Of a stretch of DNA of 64,000 bases, positions 32,070-41,465 are shown in pieces. The notes beneath the pieces are model-generated. The model made no database searches, was not told the DNA's origin, and saw nothing but the letters and a program-made list of their open reading frames with translations. The stretch comes from Enterococcus_E cecorum_B (lineage in GTDB: Bacteria > Bacillota > Bacilli > Lactobacillales > Enterococcaceae): the NCBI GenBank assembly GCA_946499615.1, contig CAMMST010000005.1, forward strand, positions 1-64,000, given 5' to 3'. Made by a program: the position numbers and the translations under genes. Numbering within the stretch: position 1 is the stretch's first letter; every line of letters starts with the position of its first letter.

Positions 32070-32126
32070 TGTATAAATATACAACTTTATTTCACGTTTT
32101 TCAAGTGTTTTGTGTATATTTTTTCA
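32070..32126 (-). promoter_or_regulatory. arg operon promoter with ArgR/AhrC-type boxes
   Basis: Minus strand: -35 TTGAAA (32099-32104), 17-base spacer, -10 TATATT (32076-32081). The -10 lies inside the near-palindrome TGTATATTTATACA (32070-32083), which fits ARG boxes of lactic acid bacteria. A second, weaker copy starts on the plus strand at 32113 (TGTATATTTTTTCA), and a half-like copy near 32155. The arrangement predicts repression by an ArgR-family protein with arginine. Confidence 0.72.
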
Positions 32127-32187
32127 TTGTTTGTTGTAAAAATTGTTTATTTCCGTGTATATTTGGGTATTTAGATAAAAATATGCA

Positions 32188-32220
32188 TAAAAATAGACTA
32201 GCCAAAAACTTGACTAGTCT
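32188..32220 (-). terminator. Terminator of clpB
   Basis: Minus strand AGACTAG...CTAGTCT with partly paired loop, followed by ATTTTTAT, 12 bases after the clpB stop. Confidence 0.82.
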
Positions 32221-32232
32221 AAAATCATATAA

Positions 32233-34839
32233 TTATTCTTCTGTTAACGATTCGGTTTCAAAGGATAATTGATTATTTTGCAAAGTTACAGTCACTTTAC
32301 TCTTTGGCATCACTTTACCGGCAATAATTTCTTTGGCAAGTGGTGTTTCAATTTCTTTGGTAATATATCGTTTTAATGGACGAGCACCAAATGAAGGTTC
32401 ATAAGCATTTTGTGCTATATATGTTTTGGCTTCATCGGAAATGCTTAATTCAATTTCTTGATGGTTTAGTCTTGTAGATAATTGTTGCACCATCTTATCA
32501 ACGATTCCCTTCACATCTTCTAAGCTAAGTGGGGTGAATAAAATCGTGTCATCAATACGGTTTAAGAATTCAGGTTTGAAGTGCATTCTTAAAGCTTGCA
32601 TGACTTGATCAGAAACTTCTGGTGGGATAGTCCCTTCTTCAGTCACTCCTTCAAGTAACAATTGTGAACCGATATTTGAAGTCATAATCAATACGGTATT
32701 CTTGAAATCAACTAAGCGTCCTTTAGAATCTGTCAAACGACCATCATCTAATACTTGTAATAAAATATTGAAGACATCTGGATGGGCCTTTTCAATTTCA
32801 TCCAATAGAATAATGGTATATGGATTACGACGAACCGCTTCCGTTAATTGTCCACCTTCTTCATAACCGACATATCCTGGAGGGGCTCCAACTAAACGAG
32901 ACACTGAATGTTTTTCCATATATTCACTCATATCAATTCGTACCATATGTTCTTCAGAGTCAAATAAGTTTTCGGCTAAAGCTTTGGCAAGTTCTGTCTT
33001 ACCAACCCCAGTAGGACCTAAGAATAGGAATGAACCTAATGGGCGATTTGGATCTTGTAAACCAGCACGAGAACGTAATACCGCATCACTTACGGCATCT
33101 ACGGCTTCGTTTTGACCAATCACACGTTGATGCAAGGTTTGATTTAATTTCAATAATTTTTCACGTTCGCCTTCAACTAATTTTGTCACCGGAATACCTG
33201 TTAAACGACCGACAACAACCGCAATTTCATTTTCAGTCACGGATTCTTGAACCATTTTTAATTGATCAGAATCATTTTTACGTTCTAATTCTTTTAATTC
33301 TTTTTCTAATTGTGGAATGGTACCATGACGTAACACAGCTGCTCGTTCAAGTTCATAATTGTTTTCAGCATCTTCTAATTCATGGCGAACACGTTCAAGT
33401 TCTGCACGTTTATTAGAAATCGCATTTACTTCTTCTTTTTCAGTTTCCCATTGCAATTTCATTGAATTTACTTCTTCACGTAAATCAGCTAATTCTTCTT
33501 GCAAGTTTTCTAAACGTTTTTTAGAAGCATCATCAGTTTCTTTCTTCAACGCAGCTTCTTCAATTTCTAATTGCATTAATCGACGCATCACTTGGTCTAG
33601 TTCTGTAGGCATCGAATTCATTTCAACTTTAATATTGGCACAAGCTTCATCGACTAAATCAATCGCTTTATCTGGCAAGAACCGGTCAGTAATATAGCGG
33701 TCTGATAAAGTTGCAGCGGCTACTAATGCATTATCATGAATATTTACGCCGTGATGTACTTCAAATCTTTCTTTCAAGCCACGTAAAATCGAAATCGTAT
33801 CTTCAACAGTTGGTTCTTTGACTAAAACTTTTTGGAAACGTCTTTCTAAAGCTTTATCTTTTTCCATATATTGACGGTATTCATCTAAGGTCGTGGCACC
33901 AATCGTATGCAATTCACCACGAGCAAGCATTGGTTTTAATAAGTTACCGGCGTCCATACTGCCTTCTGTCTTACCAGCACCGACAATATTATGGATTTCG
34001 TCGATAAATAGAATAATACGTCCGTCAGATTTTTTCACTTCATCTAATACGGCTTTCAATCTTTCTTCAAATTCACCACGATATTTAGCCCCAGCAATTA
34101 ATAATCCCATATCTAAGGAGTAGACCGTTTTATCCTTTAAGTTTTCAGGTACGTCTTTTTTAACAATACGTTGAGCTAAACCTTCGACAATCGCCGTTTT
34201 ACCAACACCAGGTTCACCAATTAATACTGGATTATTTTTGGTTTTACGAGATAAGATACGGATGACGTCACGAATTTCTTCATCACGCCCAATGACAGGG
34301 TCCATATTTCCTTCTTTGACTTTTTGCACCAAGTCAATACCGTATTTTTCTAATGCTTTATAAGTTTCTTCTTGATTTTGTGATGTCACACGATCACCCC
34401 CACGGATATTTTCTATCGCATCCTTAACGTCTTTTTCAGATATTTGATGTTGAACCAAATACTGAGTTAATGGATGATGTTTTAATTTCATTAATGCTAG
34501 AATAACGACTTCAGTTGAGAGATATTCATCTTGGAATGCTTCTCTAATCTTATCTGCTTCAATAAATAATTGATAAAGATTTTGGCTAAAACTTTGGCCG
34601 TAAGAAACATTACTCCCTTCAACTGTAGAGATTTTATCTAATTCTTGGTCAACTTTTGCTTCAAATTCAGCTACATTGACACCCAAATCTTTATAAAAAT
34701 TTGCACCAAAATGATCAGTGTGCAAGAAAATTTTCCACAAATGAGCAATATCGATTTCTTGATGATGTCTAGTCATTGCTATTTGTTGTGCTTGTGCAAT
34801 GGCTTGTTGCATCGTTGTTGTCATCTTTTCAATATTCAT
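32233..34839 (-). CDS. clpB: ATP-dependent disaggregase ClpB
   Basis: Hexameric AAA+ chaperone (868 residues) that threads proteins out of aggregates with help from DnaK. Order: N-terminal Clp repeats (about 1-150), first AAA+ domain with GEPGVGKTAI (about 205) and the Walker B LFIDEIHNIVGAG, a long middle coiled coil (about 400-525), second AAA+ domain with GPTGVGKTEL (about 605), ILLDEIEKAHPDV and SMSEYMEK-like DMSEYMEKHSVS, then the C-terminal domain. The middle coiled coil separates it from ClpC/ClpE. It starts behind AGGAGG and has both CtsR and HrcA sites upstream. Confidence 0.96.
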   Translation of the reverse strand: MNIEKMTTTMQQAIAQAQQIAMTRHHQEIDIAHLWKIFLHTDHFGANFYKDLGVNVAEFEAKVDQELDKISTVEGSNVSYGQSFSQNLYQLFIEADKIREAFQDEYLSTEVVILALMKLKHHPLTQYLVQHQISEKDVKDAIENIRGGDRVTSQNQEETYKALEKYGIDLVQKVKEGNMDPVIGRDEEIRDVIRILSRKTKNNPVLIGEPGVGKTAIVEGLAQRIVKKDVPENLKDKTVYSLDMGLLIAGAKYRGEFEERLKAVLDEVKKSDGRIILFIDEIHNIVGAGKTEGSMDAGNLLKPMLARGELHTIGATTLDEYRQYMEKDKALERRFQKVLVKEPTVEDTISILRGLKERFEVHHGVNIHDNALVAAATLSDRYITDRFLPDKAIDLVDEACANIKVEMNSMPTELDQVMRRLMQLEIEEAALKKETDDASKKRLENLQEELADLREEVNSMKLQWETEKEEVNAISNKRAELERVRHELEDAENNYELERAAVLRHGTIPQLEKELKELERKNDSDQLKMVQESVTENEIAVVVGRLTGIPVTKLVEGEREKLLKLNQTLHQRVIGQNEAVDAVSDAVLRSRAGLQDPNRPLGSFLFLGPTGVGKTELAKALAENLFDSEEHMVRIDMSEYMEKHSVSRLVGAPPGYVGYEEGGQLTEAVRRNPYTIILLDEIEKAHPDVFNILLQVLDDGRLTDSKGRLVDFKNTVLIMTSNIGSQLLLEGVTEEGTIPPEVSDQVMQALRMHFKPEFLNRIDDTILFTPLSLEDVKGIVDKMVQQLSTRLNHQEIELSISDEAKTYIAQNAYEPSFGARPLKRYITKEIETPLAKEIIAGKVMPKSKVTVTLQNNQLSFETESLTEE

Positions 34840-34917
34840 AACTCCATTCCTCCTATCGTTGAATGAAATAATTGATTTATTTAAATGTACTTATTCCTTT
34901 TTCTTAAGTACATGTAC

Positions 34918-34947
34918 AGTATATTCCAAAAGTCAATGAAGGTCAAA
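34918..34947 (-). promoter_or_regulatory. clpB promoter overlapped by a CtsR box
   Basis: Minus strand: -35 TTGACC (34941-34946), 17-base spacer, -10 TATACT (34918-34923). On the plus strand the heptads AGTCAAT and GGTCAAA (34931-34947), three bases apart, match the CtsR direct repeat with one mismatch and cover the -35 and spacer. Confidence 0.8.
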
Positions 34948-34954
34948 CTAAAAA

Positions 34955-34981
34955 TTAGCACTCTGACTATTTGAGTGCTAA
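34955..34981. promoter_or_regulatory. CIRCE element (HrcA operator), also the likely ansA terminator
   Basis: TTAGCACTC, nine bases, GAGTGCTAA: a perfect CIRCE inverted repeat, just upstream of the clpB -35. On the minus strand the same stem extends by flanking A/T pairs and is followed by TTTTTAG only a few bases after the ansA stop codon, so as RNA it looks like that gene's terminator. Confidence 0.92.
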
Positions 34982-34993
34982 TTTTAAACTTTC

Positions 34994-35998
34994 TTAATAT
35001 TTTTTGTTCAAAATGCTATCATGATTGATGGTTTGATAAAAATACTTGCGAATATCCTCAATATTTTCATATTCTGCCATCAACCACATCAGCTTGGTTA
35101 CGACTGCTTCAAACGTCATATCATAAGCTTCTAGTAATTGAAAATCTTGTTTCACTTTTTTACCCACTTCATAAACCGTCATATCACTACCTTCATTGGC
35201 TACTTGTGAACTAACAATCACTAAACGATCCTTTTGATATTGATTCATCAGCTGATAAAAGGTCTTAACTAAGTTCTCTGGTATTCCACCAACACCAAAA
35301 CTTTCAAGGATAATGCAACGATAATTTTCAAATGCAAATGCTAGCACTTTTGCATCTAGTCCTGGAGTAAGCTTCAAGGTAATTAAGTCTTCTTGCATTT
35401 GATGATAAAATCGAGTTGGTTGAACAAGTGGTTGACTTGGAATATAGCGGATGATTTGTTGATCTAAAATCACAGCAATGTATGGGAAATTAATACTTGT
35501 GAATGCATTATAACTTTTCGCGCGGACTTTTTTCGCACGGCTTCCAACAATTACTTTCCCATCAAAAACGATAACCACTTCTTGCGATAAATCATCACAG
35601 GCATAAATAAAACTATCTAATAAATTGACTTTTGCATCCGTACTATCCATATCAATGGGTTTTTGTGAGCCGGTTAATACAATAGGTTTACCAGAATTTT
35701 GAATTAAATAAGATAACGCAGCTGCGGTATAAGCCAAGGTATCTGTACCATGACAAATGACAAATCCATCATAAATAGTATATTTTTCCTCAATCGTACG
35801 GGCTAATTTCAACCAATGTTTAGGAGTCATATTGGTACTATCAAGATTGAATAAAGCTAAAGTATCAACATGACAGATTTCTTGTACTTGAGGAATGTAG
35901 CTTAATAATTCTTCAGCAGTGATTCCTGGTGTTAAACCATGTTGCGATTTTTTAGAAGCGATAGTACCGCCTGTGGTAATCATCAATATCTTCTTCAT
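34994..35998 (-). CDS. ansA: Type I L-asparaginase
   Basis: Cytoplasmic enzyme (334 residues) that hydrolyses asparagine to aspartate and ammonia. The N-terminal nucleophile motif is MITTGGTIAS (first Thr about residue 12), and the second catalytic block is VICHGTDTLAYTA (about 81-93), with the Lys in TGSQKP. There is no signal peptide, so it is the cytosolic type I form. Single gene; it starts behind AAAGG and ends at the CIRCE hairpin. Confidence 0.9.
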   Translation of the reverse strand: MKKILMITTGGTIASKKSQHGLTPGITAEELLSYIPQVQEICHVDTLALFNLDSTNMTPKHWLKLARTIEEKYTIYDGFVICHGTDTLAYTAAALSYLIQNSGKPIVLTGSQKPIDMDSTDAKVNLLDSFIYACDDLSQEVVIVFDGKVIVGSRAKKVRAKSYNAFTSINFPYIAVILDQQIIRYIPSQPLVQPTRFYHQMQEDLITLKLTPGLDAKVLAFAFENYRCIILESFGVGGIPENLVKTFYQLMNQYQKDRLVIVSSQVANEGSDMTVYEVGKKVKQDFQLLEAYDMTFEAVVTKLMWLMAEYENIEDIRKYFYQTINHDSILNKKY

Positions 35999-36017
35999 CT
36001 TGTTTTCCTTTCAACGA

Positions 36018-36066
36018 GAAAAATAGCGAGTGTACTATGTGACACTACGCATACAACACTCGCTAT
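36018..36066 (-). terminator. Terminator of pepT
   Basis: Minus strand: ATAGCGAGTGT pairs perfectly with ACACTCGCTAT around a 22-base loop that can itself fold, followed by TTTTTCTCG. Confidence 0.82.
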
Positions 36067-36073
36067 AACTTCA

Positions 36074-37303
36074 TTATTTGGCATTTAGTTCAGCAATTTT
36101 CACAATCACATCAGTTGCTTTTTCCATTGCTTGTAAAGATACAAATTCAAAACGACCATGCATATTTTCGCCGCCAGCAAAGATATTAGGTGTTGGAATC
36201 CCTAAGTAAGAAATTTTAGACCCATCAGTTCCCCCACGTACAGGTTCAATTACTGGTTCGATTGATAATTCTTCCATCGCATTTTTAGCCAATTCTACAA
36301 TGCTCATATCTTTTTCGATGACTTCACGCATATTGTAATATTGATCGAATAAGTTTAATTCAACACGTTCTTGATCATATTTTGCGTTGAATTTCGCAAC
36401 TAAATCAACGATAAATTGTTTACGTGCTTCGAATTTTTCGCGGTCATGATCACGAATGATATAAGACATCTTAGCTTCTTCCGGTGTTCCAGTAAAGCCA
36501 TGTAGATGATAAAATCCTTCATAACCTTCCGTATGTTCAGGCACTTCTTTTTGTGGAAATTCATTTTGGAAATCAATGGCCATTTGAATAGCATTAATCA
36601 TGGTATCTTTGGCTGTTCCTGGGTGGACATTTTTACCGTGAAAAGTCAAATCTGCTTGAGCCGCATTAAAGGTTTCAAATTGTAATTCACCTACTGGACC
36701 GCCATCCATAGTGTAAGCAAAATCAACATCAAACCCTTTTGCATCAAACTTATCTGCGCCAACTCCGATTTCTTCATCCGGACCAAAAGCAACACGAATT
36801 TTTCCATGTTTGATATCAGGATTTTTGATTAAAATTTCCATCGCTGTCATAATTTCTGCAATACCAGACTTATCATCTGCACCAAGTAAAGTGGTACCAT
36901 CAGTCGTAATCAATGTTTGACCAGCATAATTTTTCAAATTAGGAAAATCAACGGTATTTAAAGTATATTTTCCATCCTTATCTAATTGGATTGTTGAATG
37001 ACCATCATAATTTTCAACAATTTGCGGATTTACATTGACGGCATTGAAATCTGCGGTATCCATATGGGCAATAAATCCAATAGAGCGTACCTCTTTATCA
37101 GTATTACTAGGTAGAGTGGCTGTTACAAAACCATTTTCTTCATTATAATGGACCTCTTGCATCCCTAAATCAGTCAACTCTTTGGCTAACTCATGGGCAA
37201 AAGCTACTTGTGTTTGCGTTGACGGTGTCGTTGTACTCATTGGATTAGAACGAGTTTCAGTTTTCACATATTTTAAAAATCTTGGTAATAAATTAGAATA
37301 CAT
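36074..37303 (-). CDS. pepT: Tripeptide aminopeptidase PepT
   Basis: Zinc peptidase of the M20 family (409 residues) that removes the N-terminal residue of tripeptides. Metal and catalytic residues are visible: His and Asp in GFIAHMDTADF (about 77-87), Asp in LLGADDKSGIAE (about 140), the Glu pair in GPDEEIGVG (about 175), and a His in MHGRFEF near the C-terminus. Full length. It follows yqfO by 12 bases and ends the trmK-yqfO-pepT run. Confidence 0.93.
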   Translation of the reverse strand: MYSNLLPRFLKYVKTETRSNPMSTTTPSTQTQVAFAHELAKELTDLGMQEVHYNEENGFVTATLPSNTDKEVRSIGFIAHMDTADFNAVNVNPQIVENYDGHSTIQLDKDGKYTLNTVDFPNLKNYAGQTLITTDGTTLLGADDKSGIAEIMTAMEILIKNPDIKHGKIRVAFGPDEEIGVGADKFDAKGFDVDFAYTMDGGPVGELQFETFNAAQADLTFHGKNVHPGTAKDTMINAIQMAIDFQNEFPQKEVPEHTEGYEGFYHLHGFTGTPEEAKMSYIIRDHDREKFEARKQFIVDLVAKFNAKYDQERVELNLFDQYYNMREVIEKDMSIVELAKNAMEELSIEPVIEPVRGGTDGSKISYLGIPTPNIFAGGENMHGRFEFVSLQAMEKATDVIVKIAELNAK

Positions 37304-37315
37304 AATAAAACCCCT

Positions 37316-38446
37316 TTATATTATTTCAAATGGATCAGTGTTGACGCTTGAAACTATTAAATCAACCTGCCATTTATTTGCTAATTTCCATTGTTCATAT
37401 TTTTCTTTCAACTTATCAGCAAAAAGCACTTCGATATGATGACCTGGATCAAGGACAATTAAGCCTGACTCTTGCATATCATGAGCCGTGTGATAATAGA
37501 CGTCCCCAGTAATAAAGACATCTGCTCCTTTGGCTAAAGCATCTCGATACAGCTTTTCCGCACTTCCCCCACAAATAGCCACTTTTGAAATAAGTTGTCG
37601 CTTGCTTATGTGGCTTGCTTTGATTACTTTTAAATGCTTTAAATGAAAAGCTGATTTTACGCGATTGATAAAAGTTGATAATTCAAGTGGTTCAGCTAAA
37701 TGACCAATCCGTCCAATTCCTTCAATTTTTGTGCCATTTGAAGCTGGATTTAAATCATAGACTTCAAAAGCTGGCTCTTCATAAGGATGGACGCGATACA
37801 TAGTTTGTAAAACACTTGGCAAATATTGATTTTCAACAATAAATTCAATTTTTTCTTCAGCAACAATGCTCAATTGCTCAGCTTGCCCAATAGTTGGATT
37901 GGCTTGTGCAGATGGGATAAAACGTCCTTGTCCGTTACTAGTATAACTCATGTGATGATAATTTCCTAACATTCCAGCTTTAGCTTCTCCTAAGGCTTGA
38001 CGTAGCTGATCAGCATGTGTTTTTGGGACATAGACAATCAATTTTTTAAGGGCTTTTGTCTGTGTTTTTTGTAAAATCTCTACTTCATTTAAGTCGAGTG
38101 CTTCACAAAACCAATCGTTCAAACCATCTGCTACCACATCAATATTGGTATGGGCAACATAGACGTTGATGTGATTTTGTAAGATATCTAGCAACATTTT
38201 TGACTGCGGATTATCGTCCGTTAATTGGTTGATGGGTCTGAAAATCGGTGCATGTTTGGCAAAAATCAGGTCAGCGCCTATTCTGATTGCTTCTTCAACC
38301 ACTTGTGGACGTACATCTAGGGTAAAAAGGACTTTTTGAATTTCCGAATCTAAAGAACCAATTTGTAAGCCGCAAAAATCTTTCTCCAGAGCTAATTCTT
38401 TCGGACAATAAGCTTCAAACGGGGCAATGAATTCTCTTAGTTTCAC
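37316..38446 (-). CDS. yqfO: Nif3-like dinuclear metal protein (YqfO family)
   Basis: Protein of 376 residues in the Nif3/GTP-cyclohydrolase-I-type-2 family. The N-terminal Nif3 half has FAKHAPIF (His metal ligands, about residue 64) and VAHTNIDVV. A PII-like insert sits in the middle (MYRVHPYEEPAFEVYDL, about 215-231). The C-terminal half holds CGGSAEKLYRDALAKGADVFITGDVYYHTAHD and DPGHHIEV. Activity is not settled. It is coupled to trmK by a 4-base overlap, the usual arrangement in Firmicutes. Confidence 0.88.
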   Translation of the reverse strand: MKLREFIAPFEAYCPKELALEKDFCGLQIGSLDSEIQKVLFTLDVRPQVVEEAIRIGADLIFAKHAPIFRPINQLTDDNPQSKMLLDILQNHINVYVAHTNIDVVADGLNDWFCEALDLNEVEILQKTQTKALKKLIVYVPKTHADQLRQALGEAKAGMLGNYHHMSYTSNGQGRFIPSAQANPTIGQAEQLSIVAEEKIEFIVENQYLPSVLQTMYRVHPYEEPAFEVYDLNPASNGTKIEGIGRIGHLAEPLELSTFINRVKSAFHLKHLKVIKASHISKRQLISKVAICGGSAEKLYRDALAKGADVFITGDVYYHTAHDMQESGLIVLDPGHHIEVLFADKLKEKYEQWKLANKWQVDLIVSSVNTDPFEII

Positions 38447-39138
38447 ACTAACACTTCCTCAATTAATTTGATTTCAGCTTCTAGTTCAGTCGTTTTTTCC
38501 ATATGTTTTGTTGTTGCTTTTTGTAATTGTTGTAACACCTTTTGTCTTTGCTTTAATTCTCTTTGCCATTTCTTGATAAAAATAGGTGATTTTGCTTGCA
38601 TCAAGTGTGGCCCAAATAAATATTGCGCTTCGTTCAGGCTTGTTGGCTGTGATAACTTTTTAGCAACGATAATTTCATAGATTTTTTTATTTTCTTCTAA
38701 AATTTCTTCGGTGATAATGGTATATCCATTGGCTACCAAATATTTCCTTAAAGTAGCTTCCCCAACATTAGGCTGCAAAATAAGTAATTCTTCACCGGTA
38801 ATTTGTTCTTTACCTTCTAATAGAATTTGTTTAATCAAGGTACCGCCCATACCACAAATTGTAATGGTGTCAATTTCATCGCTTGGTTTGATAGCGAATA
38901 ACCCATCTGCTAAACGAACAGTAATTTTATCGGTCAGTCCTTGCAAAGTTACTTGATGTACTGCTGATTCATAGGGGCCTTTGACTACTTCCCCACAAAC
39001 AGCATAACTTATTTTTTTAGCCAACATTAAACGAACAGGTAAATAAGCATGATCGGAACCAATATCCGCTAATCGAGCTTGATTCGGGACAAATTCCCCT
39101 ACTTTTGCCAGTCGTTTAGATAATTGTTGTGCATTCAT
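38443..39138 (-). CDS. trmK: tRNA (adenine22-N1)-methyltransferase TrmK
   Basis: SAM-dependent methyltransferase (231 residues) that makes m1A22 in tRNA. The SAM site is in ARLADIGSDHAYLPVRLM (about 21-38), and the motif TITICGMGGTLIKQIL (about 90-105) is typical of the family. LILQPNVGEATLRKYL follows. The C-terminus is a coiled coil (KRQKVLQQLQ..EKTTELEAEI), also typical. The ATG (MNAQQL) follows GAGAGGA; a longer frame has no ribosome site. Confidence 0.9.
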   Translation of the reverse strand: MNAQQLSKRLAKVGEFVPNQARLADIGSDHAYLPVRLMLAKKISYAVCGEVVKGPYESAVHQVTLQGLTDKITVRLADGLFAIKPSDEIDTITICGMGGTLIKQILLEGKEQITGEELLILQPNVGEATLRKYLVANGYTIITEEILEENKKIYEIIVAKKLSQPTSLNEAQYLFGPHLMQAKSPIFIKKWQRELKQRQKVLQQLQKATTKHMEKTTELEAEIKLIEEVLV

Positions 39139-39151
39139 TCTTTCATTCCTC

Positions 39152-40084
39152 TCACGTTGATGGATTGCGACGATTTTGGCCAATCATCATAATTTCTTGG
39201 GATAAATAAGCAATACGTTCCATGATGCGCATCGCTTTAATTGGTTCTTGATCGCCCTTTTGTGTTACTGTTAAATGTCTTTCTAACTCTTTCATCGTAA
39301 AATTAGAGCTGAAAAAAGTTGGTAACATTTCTTGCATACGATATTGTAAGATAACCCCTAGCACGTCATCGCGAATCCAACTACTCATCGCGTCGGCCCC
39401 AATATCGTCAATCATTAATATTGGCGCAGTCTTAATCTCATTTAATAGCTGAATCATGGTATCTTTACCAATTGCTTGTTTCATCTCCACCGCAAAAGTT
39501 GGAAAATGTATTAACGTGCTATCATAGCCATCTTCAGCTAACTTTTTGGCAATCGCACCTAATAGATAAGTTTTACCTACACCAAAGTTGCCCACTAAAT
39601 ATAATCCTTTAACAAAAGTAGCTTGTTTTTGTTCATATTGTTGAATAAATTGAGCTGCTTGTTGAATTGCTTGACTACGACCATCAGTAATTTCAAATGA
39701 GGCCAATGAAGCTTCACGTAACATTTTAGGTAGATAAAAGGTTTTGATACGTTCATTTACCTGTTGTAGCTGTTTACGTTTCAATAATTCAGGTGTAGGA
39801 GAATATGTAACCTCAATGACATGATGTGAAATTTGCAATTTAGGCTCATACCCCGGCGCAATCATCGTGGGATCATTAGCCAAGAATTTTTCTTTTTGTT
39901 GAATGTATTCGTAAAGCTGGCTATAACTTTTTTCAATATCTGCTTGCGTTAATTCTGCTTGATGTTGTTTCAAGAAACGCTGAACATCTGGATTTTCATT
40001 GATTTGCTTGACCATTTGTTGATATTCTTGTAAATAATTTCGTTTTTGAAGTATTTGCTTTAAATTTTTACCTACATCTTCCAT
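39152..40084 (-). CDS. dnaI: Primosomal protein DnaI, helicase loader
   Basis: AAA+ ATPase (310 residues) that loads the replicative helicase. The N-terminal domain (about 1-135) contacts the helicase. Walker A is GNFGVGKTYLLG (about 168-179) and Walker B is ILMIDDIGAD (about 228-237). An arginine-finger-like RIMERI and SNFTMKELERHL lie downstream. It overlaps dnaB by one base, the standard Firmicutes dnaB-dnaI pair. Confidence 0.93.
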   Translation of the reverse strand: MEDVGKNLKQILQKRNYLQEYQQMVKQINENPDVQRFLKQHQAELTQADIEKSYSQLYEYIQQKEKFLANDPTMIAPGYEPKLQISHHVIEVTYSPTPELLKRKQLQQVNERIKTFYLPKMLREASLASFEITDGRSQAIQQAAQFIQQYEQKQATFVKGLYLVGNFGVGKTYLLGAIAKKLAEDGYDSTLIHFPTFAVEMKQAIGKDTMIQLLNEIKTAPILMIDDIGADAMSSWIRDDVLGVILQYRMQEMLPTFFSSNFTMKELERHLTVTQKGDQEPIKAMRIMERIAYLSQEIMMIGQNRRNPST

Positions 40085-41454
40085 TATTGCTCACCTTCTT
40101 TATTTAACAGTGCATCGAGTGCTTTTTTGGCAGCTGCTGTACTTTCTGGATTTTTTACTTCTTCTGGTGGATTTTTCATCCATTCAGGGACTTGCTCGGT
40201 ACGCACATTACGATAATTTTGCCCCTTGCGATTTGCTTGTTGATTCCGTTGTTTTTCTTTGCTTTCATCTACAATTTTGCGCACATGAATCATCGCCTGT
40301 TCAGGAAGCAAAATCTTTTTTTCTGACCAATCTGCTGCAATTGTACTTGTTAATTGGGCTGGCAAATTGGTGCGATTTTGGACGATTAAGAGATAATTAA
40401 TTAAAAAATTAATCACTGCATTACTTAACGGACTGCGCTCCACTAATTCACGAACCAACCATTCCTCTTGTTTAGATGAAAAACTATTTTTAAATTGCTT
40501 TATTTCACGTAAATACTCAATCGGATAATACTCTTCACACTGAAGGATCAATTCCCAGTCTGCTTGCGTAAATCCTTGTTTTAAAAATCTTTCTTTACGC
40601 AATTGCCTATCTTCAGTTTCAGGAAGCGCTGTTGGGGCATTTGTAGCTTGTTCTCTGACTAATGCTTCATGCTCTAGCGCTTTTTCATCAATTTCGCCAG
40701 TCGAAAAATTGACTGACTGCGCCAATAAATCTACCAAGGCTAGCTCGTCATAACCATAAAGCGAATGAAATAAAGCTAATTTGCGACAAATCTCTTCAGT
40801 AATATTTTTTCGTTGAATAAACTTTTTGGCTGCTAAATCAAATAAAAATTGCCAATTGATAGTCACATCTTTTAAGGCTAATTGTTCAAAATTTTGGATT
40901 TTCGCCTGTGAATCAACTTTATCTTTGTTTTTCTGTAACTCACCGATTGTATGTGACAGTTTTTGTTGATCAAAAGTATAAACTTCTTTAAAACTTTTTG
41001 TGACTTCTTTAAACCCAGCTGTTGATAAAGTATTTTTAGTAAAACGTGTTACTAATCTTTGGTAATTAAGCTCACCAATTTTTTCTAACAGTAAAAAACT
41101 TAAAACCTCATCTTTTAAAAACTGGTTGGCCAACATTGGCATGATGATTTCATAAAAATATTGGACAGTCTGAAATTCCTCTTCCTTACGATAAACTTTA
41201 AGCAAACCGATGCCTTCTAATTTTTCGCGTACACTTTCTAAATGACTAATCCCTAAATCAAGTGTATTACATAAATCCAGATGTAAGAAGGCGTCATCTG
41301 ATTCATATTGTGCTTGTAATAAAAGTGTTTGATACAAATTTGTTGCAAAACTGCCAATAATTGGTTGATATAGACTAGTTAAACTGGCCCACTCATCCGC
41401 ATTAATGTTTTTTTTACAATAAACTTGATAACTATCATTAGGTAAAAGCGCCAC
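40084..41454 (-). CDS. dnaB: Replication initiation and membrane attachment protein DnaB
   Basis: Firmicutes DnaB (456 residues; not the helicase), which acts with DnaD and DnaI to load the helicase at oriC and stalled forks. The N-terminal region holds a winged-helix part (LTSLYQPIIGSFATNLYQTL, about 23-42). Two DnaD/DnaB-type helical domains follow (about 200-400; YPIEYLREIKQF and SNAVINFLINYLLI). The C-terminus is basic and Gln/Asn-rich. It lies between nrdR and dnaI. Confidence 0.9.
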   Translation of the reverse strand: MALLPNDSYQVYCKKNINADEWASLTSLYQPIIGSFATNLYQTLLLQAQYESDDAFLHLDLCNTLDLGISHLESVREKLEGIGLLKVYRKEEEFQTVQYFYEIIMPMLANQFLKDEVLSFLLLEKIGELNYQRLVTRFTKNTLSTAGFKEVTKSFKEVYTFDQQKLSHTIGELQKNKDKVDSQAKIQNFEQLALKDVTINWQFLFDLAAKKFIQRKNITEEICRKLALFHSLYGYDELALVDLLAQSVNFSTGEIDEKALEHEALVREQATNAPTALPETEDRQLRKERFLKQGFTQADWELILQCEEYYPIEYLREIKQFKNSFSSKQEEWLVRELVERSPLSNAVINFLINYLLIVQNRTNLPAQLTSTIAADWSEKKILLPEQAMIHVRKIVDESKEKQRNQQANRKGQNYRNVRTEQVPEWMKNPPEEVKNPESTAAAKKALDALLNKEGEQ

Positions 41455-41465
41455 GATAATCCTCC

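Noticed and set aside
32195..32220. ACTAG-containing inverted repeat as an ArgR or HrcA operator
   Set aside because: It follows the clpB stop and ends in a T run, so it is the clpB terminator.
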